From NCBI GenBank assembly GCA_028752905.1, contig JAQNBH010000011.1, positions 18,941,909 through 19,005,908 of the forward strand: a stretch of 64,000 nt of DNA. The letters run 5' to 3'. The position numbers were made by a program, and so were the translations under genes. Positions 9,037 to 23,477 of this stretch are shown in pieces (the stretch's first letter is position 1; every line of letters begins with the position of its first letter). Source of the DNA: Cladorhizidae sp. MBARI D1340-BT2 (lineage: Eukaryota > Porifera > Demospongiae > Poecilosclerida > Cladorhizidae). The notes beneath the pieces were generated by a model that was given only the letters and a program-made list of their open reading frames with translations, was not told the origin of the DNA and did not search any database.

Positions 9037-11860
9037 ATGAACTCTATGAACTGTGATGTGCATCAAGCCATGAATTCTGGTGTGTATCGAACTATGAACT
9101 CTGGTTTGTATCAAGCCTTGCACTCTGGTGTGCATCATGCCAAGAACTCTGGTGTGCATCAAGCCATGAACTCTGGTGTGCATAAAGCCATGAACTCGGG
9201 TGTGCTTCTAAACATAAACTCTGGTGTGCATCAAGCTATGAACTTGGGTGTGCATCAAGCCATGACTTCGGGTGGGCAGCAAGCGATGAACTCTATGAAC
9301 TCTGGTGTGCATCAAGCCATGAACTATGGTGTGTATCAAGACATGAATTCTGGTGTCAGTAACCATGAACTCCATATCAAGCTATGCACTCTGGTGTGTA
9401 TCAAGCCATGAACTCTGGTGGATATCAAGATATGAACTCTGGTCTGTATCAAGCTATTAATTCTGGTATGTAGCAAGACATGAACTCTGGTATGTATCGA
9501 GCTATGAACTCTGGGGTGTAGCAAAACATGAACTCTGGTGTGTAGCAAGACATGAACTCTGGTGTGTAGCAGTCACGAACTCTGTATCATGCCATAAACT
9601 CTGGTGTCTCAAGCCATGAACTCTGGTGTTTGTCAAGCCATGAACTCTGGTGTGCATCAAGCCATGAACTATGGTATGCATCAAGCCATGAACAACTCTG
9701 GTGTACATCAAGCCATTAACTCTGGTGTGTATCAAGCTATGCATTCTGGTGTGTAGCAGTCATGAACTCTGTATCAAGCCATGAACTCTGGTGTGCAGCA
9801 AACCATGAACCCTGGTGTGTTAAGCCATGTACTCTTGTGTGTACCAAGCCATGAACTCTGGTATGCATCAAGCCATGAACACATGTGTACATCAAGCTAT
9901 GAACACCGGAATGCAGCAAGCTATGAACTCTGATGTGTATTAAGCTATGAAATCTGGTGTGTAGTAAGACATGAACTCTGGTGTGCAGCAAGCCATAAAC
10001 TCTGGTATGCTTCAAGCCATGAAATTTGGTGTGCATCAAGCCAAGAACTCTGGTGGGTATGAAGCTATGAACTCTGGTGTGTAGCAAGCCATGAACTCTG
10101 GCGTGCAGCAAACCATTAACTTTGGCATGCATCAAGCCATGAACTCAGGTGTGTATCAAGCTATGAACTCTGGGGTGTAGTAAAACATGAACTCTGGTGT
10201 GTAGCAAGAAATGAACTCTGGTGTGTAGCAGTCATGACCTCTGTATCAAGCTGTTGTCTCAAGCCATGAACTCTGGTGTGTGTCAAGCCATGAACTCTGG
10301 TGTGCATCAAGCCATGAAATAAAGTGTGCATCAAGCCATGAACTCTGTTGCACATCAAGCTGGTGTGCATCAACCCATGAACTCTGGTGTGCATCAATAA
10401 TGAACTCTGGTGTGCATCAAGCCGTGAACTTAGGTGTGCATCATGCCATGAATTCTGGTGGGTATCAAGCCAAGAACTCTGGTGTGTAGCAAGCCATGAA
10501 CTCTGACTTGCAGCAAGCCATGAACTCTGGCATGCATCAAGCCATATACTCTGGTGTGTATCAAGCTATGAACTCTTGTGTGTAACAAGACATGAACTCT
10601 GGTCTGTAGCAGCCATGAAATCTTTATCAAGCCATGAACTATGGTGTATCAAGCCATGAACACTGGTGTGTGTCAAGCCATCATATTTGGTGTGCATCAA
10701 GCCATGAACACTGGTATGTATCAAGCTATTAACTCTGGTATGTAGCAAGACATGAACTCTGGTATGTATCGAGCTATGAACTCTGGGGTTTAGCAAAACA
10801 TGAACTCTGGTGTGTAGCAAGACATAAACTCTGGTGTGTAGCAGTCACGAACTCTGTTACATGCCATAAACTCTGGTGTCTCAAGCCATGAACTCTGGTA
10901 TTTGTCAAGCCATGAACTCTGGTGTGCATCAAGCCATGAACTATGGTGTGCATCAAGCCATGATCAACTCTGATGTACATCAAGCCATGAACTCTGGCAT
11001 GCATCAACCCCTGAACTCTGGTGTGCATCAAGCCATGAATTCTGGTATGCATCAAGCCATGAACTTTGGTGTGCATCAAGCCATGAACTCTGACGTGCAG
11101 CAAGCCTTGAACTCTGGCATGCATCAAGCGATAAACTCTGGTGTGTATCAAGCTATGAACTCTGGTGTGTAACAAGAAATGAACTCTGGTGTGTATCAAT
11201 CATGAACTCTGTTTCAAGCCATGAACTCTGGTGTGTGTCAAGCCATGAACTCTGGTGTATATCCAGCCATGAACTCTGGTCTGTATCACGCTATTAACTC
11301 TGGTGTGCATCAATCCATGAACTCTGGTGTGCATCAAGCCATGAAATCTGGTGTGCAGCAAGCGATGAACTCTATGAACTGTGATGTGCATCAAGCCATG
11401 AATTCTGGTGTGTATCAAACTATGAACTCTGGTGTGTATCAAGCCTTGCACTCTGGTGTGCATCATGCCAAGAACTCTGGTGTGCATCAAGCCATGAACT
11501 CTGGTGTGCATAAAGCCATGAACTCGGGTGTGCTTCTAACCATAAACTCTGGTGTGCATCAAGCTATGAACTTGGGTGTGCATCAAGCCATGACTTCGGG
11601 TGGGCAGCAAGCGATGAACTCTATGAACTCTGGTGTGCATCAAGCCATGAACTATGGTGTGTATCAAGACATGAATTCTGGTGTGCATAAAGCCATGAAC
11701 TCGGGTGTGCTTCTAACCATAAACTCTGGTGTGCATCAAGCTATGAACTTGGGTGTGCATCAAGCCATGACTTCGGGTGGGCAGCAAGCGATGAACTCTA
11801 TGAACTCTGGTGTGCATCAAGCCATGAACTATGGTGTGTATCAAGACATGAATTCTGGTA

Positions 11861-14800
11861 TCAGTAACCATGAACTCCATATCAAGCTATGCACTCTGGT
11901 GTGTATCAAGCCATGAACTCTGGTGGATATCAAGATATGAACTCTGGTCTGTATCAAGCTATTAATTCTGTGGTGTAGCAAAACATGAACTCTGGTGTGT
12001 AGCAAGTCATGAACTCTGGTGTGTAGCAGTCTCATGAACTCTGTATTAAGCCATGAACACTGGTGTGTGTCAAGCCATGAACTCTGGTGTGCATCAAGCC
12101 AATGAACTTTGGTGTGCATCAAGCCATGAACTATGGTGTGCATCAAGCCATGAACAACTCTGGTATATATCAAGCCATGAACTCTGGCGTGCATCAAATC
12201 ATGAACTCTGTTGTGCATCAAGCCATGAACTCTGGTGTGCATCAAGCCATGAACTTTGGTTTGCATAAAGCCATGAACTCTGGTGTGTAGCAAGCCATGA
12301 ATCTGACGTGCAGCAAGCCATGAACTCTGGCATGTATCAAGCCATGAACTCTGGTGTTTCAAGCCATGAAATCTGGTGTGTAGCAAGACATTAACTCTGG
12401 TGTGCATCAAGCCATGAACTCGGGTGTGCAACAAGCCATGAACTCTAGTTTGCATCAAGCCATGAACACATGTGTACATCAAGCTATGAACACTGGAATG
12501 CAGCAACCTATGAACTCTGATGTGTATCAAGCTATGAAATCTGGTGTGTAGCAAGACATGAACTCTGGTGTGCAGCAAGCCATAAACTCTGGTATGCTTC
12601 AAGCCATGAAATTTGGTGTGCATCAAGCCAAGAACTCTGGTGGGTATGAAGCTATGAACTCTGGTGTGTAGCAAGCCATGAACTCTGGCGTGCAGCAAGC
12701 CATTAACTTTGGCATGCATCAAGCCATGAACTCAGGTGTGTATCAAGCTATGAACTCTGGGGTGTAGTAAAACATGAACTCTGGTGTGCATCAAGCCATG
12801 AAATCTGGTGTGCAGCAAGCGATGAACTCTAAGAACTGTGGTGTGCATCAAGCCATGAATTCTGGTGTGTATCGAACTATGAACTCTGGTGTGTATCAAG
12901 CCTTGCACTCTGGTGTGCATCATGCCAAGAACTCTGGTGTGCATCAAGCCATGAACTCTGGTGTGCATAAAGCCATGAACTCGGGTGTGCTTCTAACCAT
13001 AAACTCTGGTGTGCATCAAGCTATGAACTTGGGTGTGCATCAAGCCATGACTTCGGGTGGGCAGCAAGCGATGAACTCTATGAACTCTGGTGTGCATCAA
13101 GCCATGAACTATGGTGTGTATCAAGACATGAATTCTGGTGTCAGTAACCATGAACTCCATATCAAGCTATGCACTCTGGTGTGTATCAAGCCATGAACTC
13201 TGGTGGATATCAAGATATGAACTCTGGTCTGTATAAAGCTATTAATTCTGTGGTGTAGCAAAACATGAACTCTGGTGTGTAGCAAGTCATGAACTCTGGT
13301 GTGTAGCAGTCTCATGAACTCTGTATTAAGCCATGAACACTGGTGTGTGTCAAGCCATGAACTCTGGTGTGCATCAAGCCAATGAACTTTGGTGTGCATC
13401 AAGCCATGAACTATGGTGTGCATCAAGCCATGAACAACTCTGGTGTATATCAAGCCATGAACTCTGGCGTGCATCAAATCATGAACTCTGTTGTACATCA
13501 AGCCATGAACTCTGGTGTGCATCAAGCCATGAACTTTGGTTTGCATAAAGCCATGAACTCTGGTGTGTAGCAAGCCATGAATCTGACGTGCAGCAAGCCA
13601 TGAACTCTGGCATGTATCAAGCCATGAACTCTGGTGTTTCAAGCCATGAAATCTGGTGTGTAGCAAGACATTAACTCTGGTGTGCATCAAGCCATGAACT
13701 CGGGTGTGCAACAAGCCATGAACTCTAGTTTGCATCAAGCCATGAACACATGTGTACATCAAGCTATGAACACTGGAATGCAGCAACCTATGAACTCTGA
13801 TGTGTATCAAGCTATGAAATCTGGTGTGTAGCAAGACATGAACTCTGGTGTGCAGCAAGCCATAAACTCTGGTATGCTTCAAGCCATGAAATTTGGTGTG
13901 CATCAAGCCAAGAACTCTGGTGGGTATGAAGCTATGAACTCTGGTGTGTAGCAAGCCATGAACTCTGGCGTGCAGCAAGCCATTAACTTTGGCATGCATC
14001 AAGCCATGAACTCAGGTGTGTATCAAGCTATGAACTCTGGGGTGTAGTAAAACATGAACTCTGGTGTGCATCAAGCCATGAAATCTGGTGTGCAGCAAGC
14101 GATGAACTCTATGAACTGTGGTGTGCATCAAGCCATGAATTCTGGTGTGTATCGAACTATGAACTCTGGTGTGTATCAAGCCTTGCACTCTGGTGTGCAT
14201 CATGCCAAGAACTCTGGTGTGCATCAAGCCATGAACTCTGGTGTGCATAAAGCCATGAACTCGGGTGTGCTTCTAACCATAAACTCTGGTGTGCATCAAG
14301 CTATGAACTCGGGTGTGCATCAAGCCATGACTTCGGGTGGGCAGCAAGCGATGAACTCTATGAACTCTGGTGTGCATCAAGCCATGAACTATGGTGTGTA
14401 TCAAGACATGAATTCTGGTGTCAGTAACCATGAACTCCATATCAAGCTATGCACTCTGGTGTGTATCAAGCCTTGAACTCTGGTAGATATCAAGATATGA
14501 ACTCTGGTCTGTATCAAGCTATTAATTCTGTGGTGTAGCAAAACATGAACTCTGGTGTGTAGCAAGTCATGAACTCTGGTGTGTAGCAGTCTCATGAACT
14601 CTGTATTAAGCCATGAATACTGGTGTGTTTCAAGCCACGAACTCTGGTGTGCATCAAGCCAATGAACTTTGGTGTGCATCAAGCCATGAACTATGGTGTG
14701 CATCAAGCCATGAACAACTCTGGTGTATAGCAAGCCATGAACTCTGGCGTGCATCAAACCATGAACTCTGTTGTGCATCAAGCCATGAACTCTGGTGTGC

Positions 14801-16580
14801 ATCAAGCCATGAACTTTGGTTTGCATAAAGCCATGAACTCTGGTGTGTAGCAAGCCATGAATCTGACGTGCAGCAAGCCATGAACTCTGGCATGTATCAA
14901 GCCATAAACTCTGGTGTTTCAAGCCATAAAATCTGGTGTGTAGCAAGACATTAACTCTGGTGTGCATCAAGCCATGAACTCGGGTGTGCAACAAGCCATG
15001 AACTCTAGTTTGCATCAAGCCATGAACACATGTGTACATCAAGCTATGAACAGTGGAATGCAGCAACCTATGAACTATGATGTGTATCAAGCTATGAAAT
15101 CTGGTGTGTAGCAAGACATGAACTCTGGTGTGCAGCAAGCCATAAACTCTGGTATGCTTCAAGCCATGAAATTTGGCGTGCATCAAGCCAAGAACTCTGG
15201 TGGGTATGAAGCTATGAACTCTGGTGTGTAGCAAGCCATGAACTCTGGCGTGCAGCAAGCCATTAACTTTGGCATGCATCAAGCCATGAAATCAGGTGTG
15301 TATCAAGCTATGAACTCTGGGGTGTAGTAAAACATGAACTCTGTTGTGCATCAAGCCATGAAATCTGGTGTGCAGCAAGCGATGAACTCTATGAACTGTG
15401 GTTTGCATCAAGCCATGAATTCTGGTGTGTATCGAACTATGAACTCTGGTGTGTATCAAGCCTTGCACTCTGGTGTGCATCATGCCAAGAACTCTGGTGT
15501 GCATCAAGCCATGAACTCTGGTGTGCATAAAGCCATGAACTCGGGTGTGCTTCTAACCATAAACTCTGGTGTGCATCAAGCTATGAACTCGGGTGTGCAT
15601 CAAGCCATGACTTCGGGTGGGCAGCAAGTGATGAACTCTATGAACTCTGGTGTGCATCAAGCCATGAACTATGGTGTGTATCAAAACATGAATTCTGGTG
15701 TCAGTAACCATGAACTCCATATCAAGCTATGCACTCTGGTGTGTATCAAGCCATGAACTCTGGTGGATATCAAGATATGAACACTGGTCTGTATCAAGCT
15801 ATTAATTCTGTGGTGTAGCAAAACATGAACTCTGGTGTGTAGCAAGTCATGAACTCTGGTGTGTAGCAGTCTCATGAACTCTGTATTAAGCCATGAACAC
15901 TGGTGTGTGTCAAGCCATGAACTCTGGTGTGCATCAAGCCAATGAACTTTGGTGTGCATCAAGCCATGAACTAAGGTGTGCATCAAGCCATGAACAACTC
16001 TGGTGTATATCAAGCCATGAACTCTGGCATGCTTCAAACCACCATGAACTCTGTTGTGCATCAAGCCATGAACTCTGGTGTGCATCAAGCCATGAACTTT
16101 GGTTTGCATAAAGCCATGAACTCTGGTGTGTAGCAAGCCATGAATCTGACGTGCAGCAAGCCATGAACTCTGGCATGTATCAAGCCATGAACTCTGGTGT
16201 TTCAAGCCATGAAATCTGGTATGTAGCAAGACATTAACTCTGGTGTGCATCAAGCCATGAACTCGGGTGTGCAACAAGCCATGAACTCTAGTTTGCATCA
16301 AGCCATGAACACATGTGTACATCAAGCTATGAACACTGGAATGCAGCAACCTATGAACTCTGATGTGTATCAAGCTATCAAATCTGATATGTAGCAAGAC
16401 ATGAACTCTGGTGTGCAGCAAGCCATAAACTCTGGTATGCTTCAAGCCATGAAATTTGGTGTGCATCAAGCCAAGAACTCTGGTGGGTATGAAGCTATGA
16501 ACTCTGGTTTGTAGCAAGCCATGAACTCTGGCATGCAGCAAGCCATTAACTTTGGCATGCATCAAGCCATGAACTCAGGT
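11861..16580 (+). repeat. 1280-bp higher-order repeat, four registers in array 1
   Basis: The rare variant TCAGTAACCATGAACTCCAT occurs at 11861, 13141, 14421 and 15701, exactly 1280 bp apart each time. All neighbouring variant units keep the same order between occurrences. 1280 is 53 x 24 + 8, so each register includes non-unit-length indels that are themselves conserved. Another register starts at 19268 as part of the 3.5-kb super-repeat. Registers differ by a few substitutions (for example LTINSGVHQAMNLG versus MNSG versions), which suggests unequal exchange at the 1280-bp scale. Confidence 0.9.
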
Positions 16581-19500
16581 GTGTATCAAGCTATGAACTC
16601 TGGACTGGAGTAAAACATGAACTCTGATGTGCATCAAGGCATGAACTCGGATGTGTATCAAGCTATGAACTCTGGTGTGTAGCAAGACATGCACTCTGGT
16701 GTATAACAGTCATGAACTCTGTATCAAGCCATGAACTCTGGTGTCTTATGCCATGAATTCTGGAGTGTGTCAAGCCATGAACTCTGGTTTGCATCAACCA
16801 ATGAACTCTGGTGTGCATCAAGCAATGAACTCTGGTGTGCATCAAGCCAAGAACAACTCTAGTGTACATCAAGTCATGAACTGTGGTGTGCATCAAACCA
16901 TGAACTCTCGTGTGCATCAAGCCATGAACTATGGTGTGCATCAAGCCATGAACTTTGGTTTGCATCAAGCCATGAACTCTGGTGGGTATCAAGCCATGAA
17001 CTATGGTGTGTAGCAAGCCATGAATTCTGAAGTGCAGCAAGCCATGAAGTCTGGCATGCATCAAGCAATAAACTCTGGTGTGTATCAAGCTATGAACTCT
17101 GGTGGTTAGCAAGTCATGAACTCTGGTGTTGTGTACCAGTCATGAACTCTGTATCAAGCCATGAACTCAGGTGTATCAAGCTATGAACTCTGGTGTGGGT
17201 CAAGCCATGAACTCTGGTGTGCATCAAGCCATAAACTCTGGTGTGTATCAAGCTATGAACTCTGGTGTGTAACAAGACATGAACTCTGGTGTATAGCATT
17301 CATGAACTCTGTTTCAAGCCATGAACTCTGGTGTATCAAGACATGAACTCTGGCGTGTGTCAAGCCATGAACTCTGGTGTGCATCCAGCCATGAACTCTG
17401 GTGTGTATCAAGCTATTAACTCTGGTGTGCATCAATCCATGAACTCTGGTGTGCATCAAGCCATGAAATCTGGTGTGCAGCAAGCGATGAACTCTATGAA
17501 CTCTGGTGTGCATCAAACCATGAATTCTGGTGTGTATCGAACTATGAACTCTGGTGTGTATCAACCTTGGACTCTGGTGTGCATCATGCCAAGAACTCTG
17601 GTGTGCATCAAGTCATGAACTCTGGTGTGCATAAAGCCATGAACTCGGGTGTGCTTCTAACCATAAACTCTGGTGTGCATCAAGCTATAAACTCGGGTGT
17701 GCATCAAGCCATGACTTCGGGTGGGCAGCAAGCGATGAACTCTATGAACTCTGGTGTGCATCAAGCCATGCACTCTGGTGTGTATCACGCCATGAACTCT
17801 GGTGTGTATCACAGCATGAACTCGGATGTGTATCAAGCTATGAACTCTGGTGTGTAGCAAGACATGCCCTCTGGTGTGCATGAAGGCATGAACTCGGATG
17901 TGTATCAAGCTATGAACTCTGGTGTATATCAGTCATGAACTCTGTATCAAGCCATGAACTCTGGTGTCTTATGCCATGAACTCTGGAGTTTGTCAAGCCA
18001 TGAACTCTGGTGTGCATCAAGTGATGAACTCTGGTGTGCATCAAGCCATGAACTCTGGTGTGCATCAACCCATGAACTCTGGTGTGCATCAACCCATGAA
18101 CTCTGGTATGCATCAAGCCATGAATTCTGGTGTGCATCAAGCCATTAACTTTGGTTTCCATCAAGCCATGAAGTCTGGCATGCATCAAGCAATAAACTCT
18201 GGTGTGTATCAAGCTATGAACTATGGTGGTTAGCAAGTCATGAACTCTGGTGTGTAGCAGTCATGAACTCTGTATCAAGACATGAACTCTGGTCTATCAA
18301 GCTATGAACTCTGGTGTGGGTCAAGCCATGAACTCTGTTGTGCATCAAGCCATGAACTCTGGTGTGCATCAAGCCATGAACTTTGGTTTGCATAAAGCCA
18401 TGAACTCTGGTGTGTAGCAAGCCATGAATCTGACGTGCAGCAAGCCATGAACTCTGGCATGTATCAAGCCATGAACTCTGGTGTTTCAAGCCATGAAATC
18501 TGGTGTGTAGCAAGACATTAACTCTGGTGTGCATCAAGCCATGAACTCGGGTGTGCAACAAGCCATGAACTCTAGTTTGCATCAAGCCATGAACACATGT
18601 GTACATCAAGCTATGAACAGTGGAATGCAGCAACCTATGAACTCTGATGTGTATCAAGCTATGAAATCTGGTGTGTAGCAAGACATGAACTCTGGTGTGC
18701 AGCAAGCCATAAACTCTGGTATGCTTCAAGCCATGAAATTTGGTGTGCATCAAGCCAAGAACTCTGGTGGGTATGAAGCTATGAACTCTGGTGTGTAGCA
18801 AGCCATGAACTCTGGCGTGCAGCAAGCCATTAACTTTGGCATGCATCAAGCCATGAAATCAGGTGTGTATCAAGCTATGAACTCTGGGGTGTAGTAAAAC
18901 ATGAACTCTGGTGTGCATCAAGCCATGAAATCTGGTGTGCAGCAAGCGATGAACTCTATGAACTGTGGTGTGCATCAAGCCATGAATTCTGGTGTGTATC
19001 GAACTATGAACTCTGGTGTGTATCAAGCCTTGCACTCTGGTGTGCATCATGCCAAGAACTCTGGTGTGCATCAAGCCATGAACTCTGGTGTGCATAAAGC
19101 CACGAACTCGGGTGTGCTTCTAACCATAAACTCTGGTGTGCATCAAGCTATGAACTCGGGTGTGCATCAAGCCATGACTTCGGGTGGGCAGCAAGTGATG
19201 AACTCTATGAACTCTGGTGTGCATCAAGCCATGAACTATGGTGTGTATCAAGACATGAATTCTGGTGTCAGTAACCATGAACTCCATGTCAAGCTATGCA
19301 CTCTGGTGTGTATCAAGCCATGAACTCTGGTGGATATCAAGATATGAACACTGGTCTGTATCAAGCTATTAATTCTGTGGTGTAGCAAAACATGAACTCT
19401 GGTGTGTAGCAAGTCATGAACTCTGGTGTGTAGCAGTCTCATGAACTCTGTATTAAGCCATGAACACTGGTGTGTGTCAAGCCATGAACTCTGGTGTGCA

Positions 19501-22430
19501 TCAAGCCAATGAACTTTGGTGTGCATCAAGCCATGAACTAAGGTGTGCATCAAGCCATGAACAACTCTGGTGTATATCAAGCCATGAACTCTGGCGTGCA
19601 TCAAACCATGAACTCTGGTGTGCATCAACCTATGAACTTTGGTTTGCATAAAGCCATGAACTCTGGTGTGTAGCAAGCCATGAAACTGACGTGCAGCAAG
19701 CCATGAACTCTGGCATGTATCAAGCCATGAACTCTGGTGTTTCAAGCCATGAAATCTGGTATGTAGCAAGACATTAACTCTGGTGTGCATCAAGCCATGA
19801 ACTCGGGTGTGCAACAAGCCATGAACTCTAGTTTGCATCAAGCCATGAACACATGTGTACATCAAGCTATGAACACTGGAATGCAGCAACCTATGAATTC
19901 TGATGTGTATCAAGCTATCAAATCTGGTATGTAGCAAGACATGAACTCTGGTGTGCAGCAAGCCATAAACTCTGGTATGCTTCAAGCCATGAAATTTGGT
20001 GTGCATCAAGCCAAGAACTCTGGTGGGTATGAAGCTATGAACTCTGGTGTGTAGCAAGCCATGAACTCTGGCGTGCAGCAAGCCATTAACTTTGGCATGC
20101 ATCAAGCCATGAACTCAGGTGTGTATCAAGCTATGAACTCTGGACTGGAGTAAAACATGAACTCTGGTGTGCATCAAGGCATGAACTCGGATGTGTATCA
20201 AGCTATGAACTCTGGTGTGTAGCAAGACATGCACTCTGGTGTATAACAGTCATGAACTCTGTATCAAGCCATGAACTCTGGTGTCTTATGCCATGAATTC
20301 TGGAGTGTGTCAAGCCATGAACTCTGGTGTGCATCAACCAATGAACTCTGGTGTGCATCAAGCAATGAACTCTGGTGTGCATCAAGCCAAGAACAACTCT
20401 AGTGTACATCAAGTCATGAACTGTGGTGTGCATCAAACCATGAACTCTCGTGTGCATCAAGCCATGAACTATGGTGTGTAGCAAGCCATGAATTCTGAAG
20501 TGCAGCGAGCCATGAAGTCTGGCATGCATCAAGCAATAAACTCTGGTGTGTATCAGGCTATGAACTCTGGTGGTTAGCAAGTCATGAACTCTGGTGTTGT
20601 GTACCAGTCATGAACTCTGTATCAAGCCATGAACTCAGGTGTATCAAGCTATGAACTCTGGTGTGGGTCAAGCCATGAACTCTGGTGTGCATCAAGCCAT
20701 AAACTCTGGTGTGTATCAAGCTATGAACTCTGGTGTGTAACAAGACATGAACTCTGGTGTGTAGCATTCATGAACTCTGTTTCAAGCCATGAACTCTGGT
20801 GTATCAAGACATGAACTCTGGTGTGTGTCAAGCCATGAACTCTGGTGTGCATCCAGCCATGAACTCTGGTGTGTATCAAGCTATTAACTCTGGTGTGCAT
20901 CAATCCATGAACTCTGGTGTGCATCAAGCCATGAAATCTGGTGTGCAGCAAGCGATGAACTCTATGAACTCTGGTGTGCATCAAACCATGAATTCTGGTG
21001 TGTATCGAACTATGAACTCTGGTGTGTATCAACCTTGGACTCTGGTGTGCATCATGCCAAGAACTCTGGTGTGCATCAAGCCATGAACTCTGGTGTGCAT
21101 AAAGCCATGAACTCGGGTGTGCTTCTAACCATAAACTCTGGTGTGCATCAAGCTATGAACTCGGGTGTGCATCAAGCCATGACTTCGGGTGGGCAGCAAG
21201 CGATGAACTCTATGAACTCTGGTGTGCATCAAGCCATGCACTCTGGTGTGTATCACGTCATGAACTCTGGTGTGTATCACAGCATGAACTCGGATGTGTA
21301 TCAAGCTATGAACTCTGGTGTGTAGCAAGACATGCCCTCTGGTGTGCATGAAGGCATGAACTCGGATGTGTATCAAGCTATGAACTCTGGTGTATATCAG
21401 TCATGAACTCTGTATCAAGCCATGAACTCTGGTGTCTTATGCCATGAACTCTGGAGTTTGTCAAGCCATGAACTCTGGTGTGCATCAAGTGATGAACTCT
21501 GGTGTGCATCAAGCCATGAACTCTGGTGTGCTTCAACCCATGAACTCTGGTGTGCATCAACCCATGAACTCTGGTATGCATCAAGCCATGAATTCTGGTG
21601 TGCATCAAGCCATTAACTTTGGTTTCCATTAAGCCATGAAGTCTGGCATGCATCAAGCAATAAACTCTGGTGTGTATCAAGCTATGAACTATGGTGGTTA
21701 GCAAGTCATGAACTCTGGTGTGTAGCAGTCATGAACTCTGTATCAAGACATGAACTCTGGTCTATCAAGCTATGAACTCTGGTGTGGGTCAAGCCATGAA
21801 CTCTGGTGTGCATCAATCCATGAACTCTATTGTGTATCAAGCTATTAACTCTGGTTTGCATCAACCGATGTACTCTGGTGTGCATCAAGCCATGAACTAT
21901 GGTATGCATAATGCCATGAACTCTGGTGTGTAGCAAGCTATAAACTGCGTGCATCAAGCCATTAACTCTGGTGTGTATCAAGCTATGAATTCTGGTGTGT
22001 AGCGGTCATGAACTCTGTATCAAGCCATGAACTCTGATATGCAGCAAACCATGAACCCTGGTGTGTAAGCCATGTACTCTGGTGTGTACCAGGCCATGAA
22101 CTCTGGTATGCATCAAGCCATGAACTCTGGTGTGCAACAAGCCATGAACTCTAGTGTGCATCAAGCCATGAACACATGTGTACATCAAGCTATGAACACT
22201 GGAATGCAGCAAGATATGAACTCTGATGTGTATCAAGCTATGAAATCTGGTGTGTAGCAAGACATGAACTCTGGTGTGCAGCAAGCCATAAACTCTGGTA
22301 TGCTTCAAGCCATGAAATTTGGTGTGCATCAAGCCAAGAAATCTGGTCGGTATGAAGCTATGAACTCTGGTGTGTAGCAAGCCATGAACTCTGGCATGCA
22401 GCAAGCCATTAACTTTGGCATGCATCAAGC
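15701..22430 (+). repeat. About 3.5-kb super-repeat, two copies within array 1
   Basis: The variant order of about 15701-19267 recurs from 19268 on. The TCAGTAACC marker steps by 3567, and a downstream block starting at 17114 recurs at 20582 (3468). The smaller step reflects losses such as exactly three units (72 bp) missing near 20475 compared with 16934-17005. So the array has three periodicities: 24 bp, 1280 bp and about 3.5 kb. Confidence 0.85.
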
Positions 22431-23477
22431 CATGAACTCAGGTGTGTATCAAGCTATGAACTCTGGGGTGTAGTAAAACATGAACTCTGGTGTGTAGCAA
22501 GACATGAACTCTGGTGTGTAGCAGTCATGAACTCTGTATCAAGCCATAAACTCTGGTGTCTCAAGCCATGACCTCTGGTGTGTGTCAAGCCATGAACACT
22601 GGTTTGCATCAAGCATTGAAATATAGTGTGCATCAAGCCATGAACTCTGTTGCACATCAAGCCATGCACTCTGGTGTGCATCAACCCATGAACTCTGGTG
22701 TGCATCAACAATGAACTCTGGTGTGCATCAAGCCGTGAACTTTGGTGTGCATCAAGCCATGAATTCTGGTGGGTATCAAGCCAAGAACTGTGGTGTGTAG
22801 CAAGCCATGAACTCTGACATGCAGCAAGCCATGAACTCTGGCATGCATCAAGCCATATACTCTGGTGTATATGAAGCTATAAACTCTTGTGTGTAGCAAG
22901 ACATGAACTCTGGTCTGTAGTAGTCATGAACTCTTTATCAAACTCTGGTGTATCAAGCCATGAACTCTGGTTTGTGTCAAGCCATGATATCTGGTGTGCA
23001 TCAAGCTATTAACTCGGGTGTGCATCAACCCTTCAACTCTGGGGTGCATCAAGCCATGAAATCAATTGAGCATCAATCCATGAACTCTGGCATGCATCAA
23101 GTCATTAAATCTGGTGTGTATCAATGTGTGTATCAGGACATGTACTCTGGAGTGTAGCAGTCATGAACTCTGTATCAAGCCAAGAACTCTGGTGTGCAGC
23201 AAGCCATGAATGCTGGTGTGTTGAGCCATGTACTCTGGTGTGTACCAAGCCATGAACTCTGGTATGAATCAAGCCATGAACTCTGGTTTGCAACAAGCCA
23301 TGAACTCTGGTGTGCATCAAGCCATGAACTCATGTGTACATCAAGCTATGAACAATTGCATGCAGCAAGCTATGAACTCTGATGTGTATAAAGCTATGAA
23401 CTCTTGTGTGTAGTAAGACATGAATTCTGGCATGCAGCAAGCCATGAACTCCGGGGTGCATCAAGCCATGAACTCCA

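Larger units (their letters stand above)
9037..23477 (+). repeat. 24-bp minisatellite array 1 (about 600 units) with higher-order structure
   Basis: An uninterrupted array of 24-bp units; the consensus in one plus frame reads MNSGVHQA. Because 24 is a multiple of three, four of six frames are open through a consensus unit (plus: MNSGVHQA, HELWCASS; minus: GLMHTRVH, SSWLDAHQ). Common unit variants differ at the centre (GCATCAAG, GTATCAAG, GTAGCAAG). The last puts TAG into the MNSGVHQA frame, and small indels shift frames, so no frame spans the array. The longest open stretches are about 294 codons on the minus strand. The order of variants repeats with a 1280-bp period between 11861 and about 16980, and with a 3.5-kb period between about 15.7 and 22 kb. 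The array ends at 23477 in unique DNA. Confidence 0.97.

Noticed and set aside
11841..12722. Minus-strand open frames of 293-294 codons in the minisatellite, repeated at 13121, 14401, 15681, 57042 and 59602
   Set aside because: They follow from a 24-bp unit that is open in four frames. Ends are set by array indels, and there is no start context, signal or non-repeat domain. Treated as repeat.
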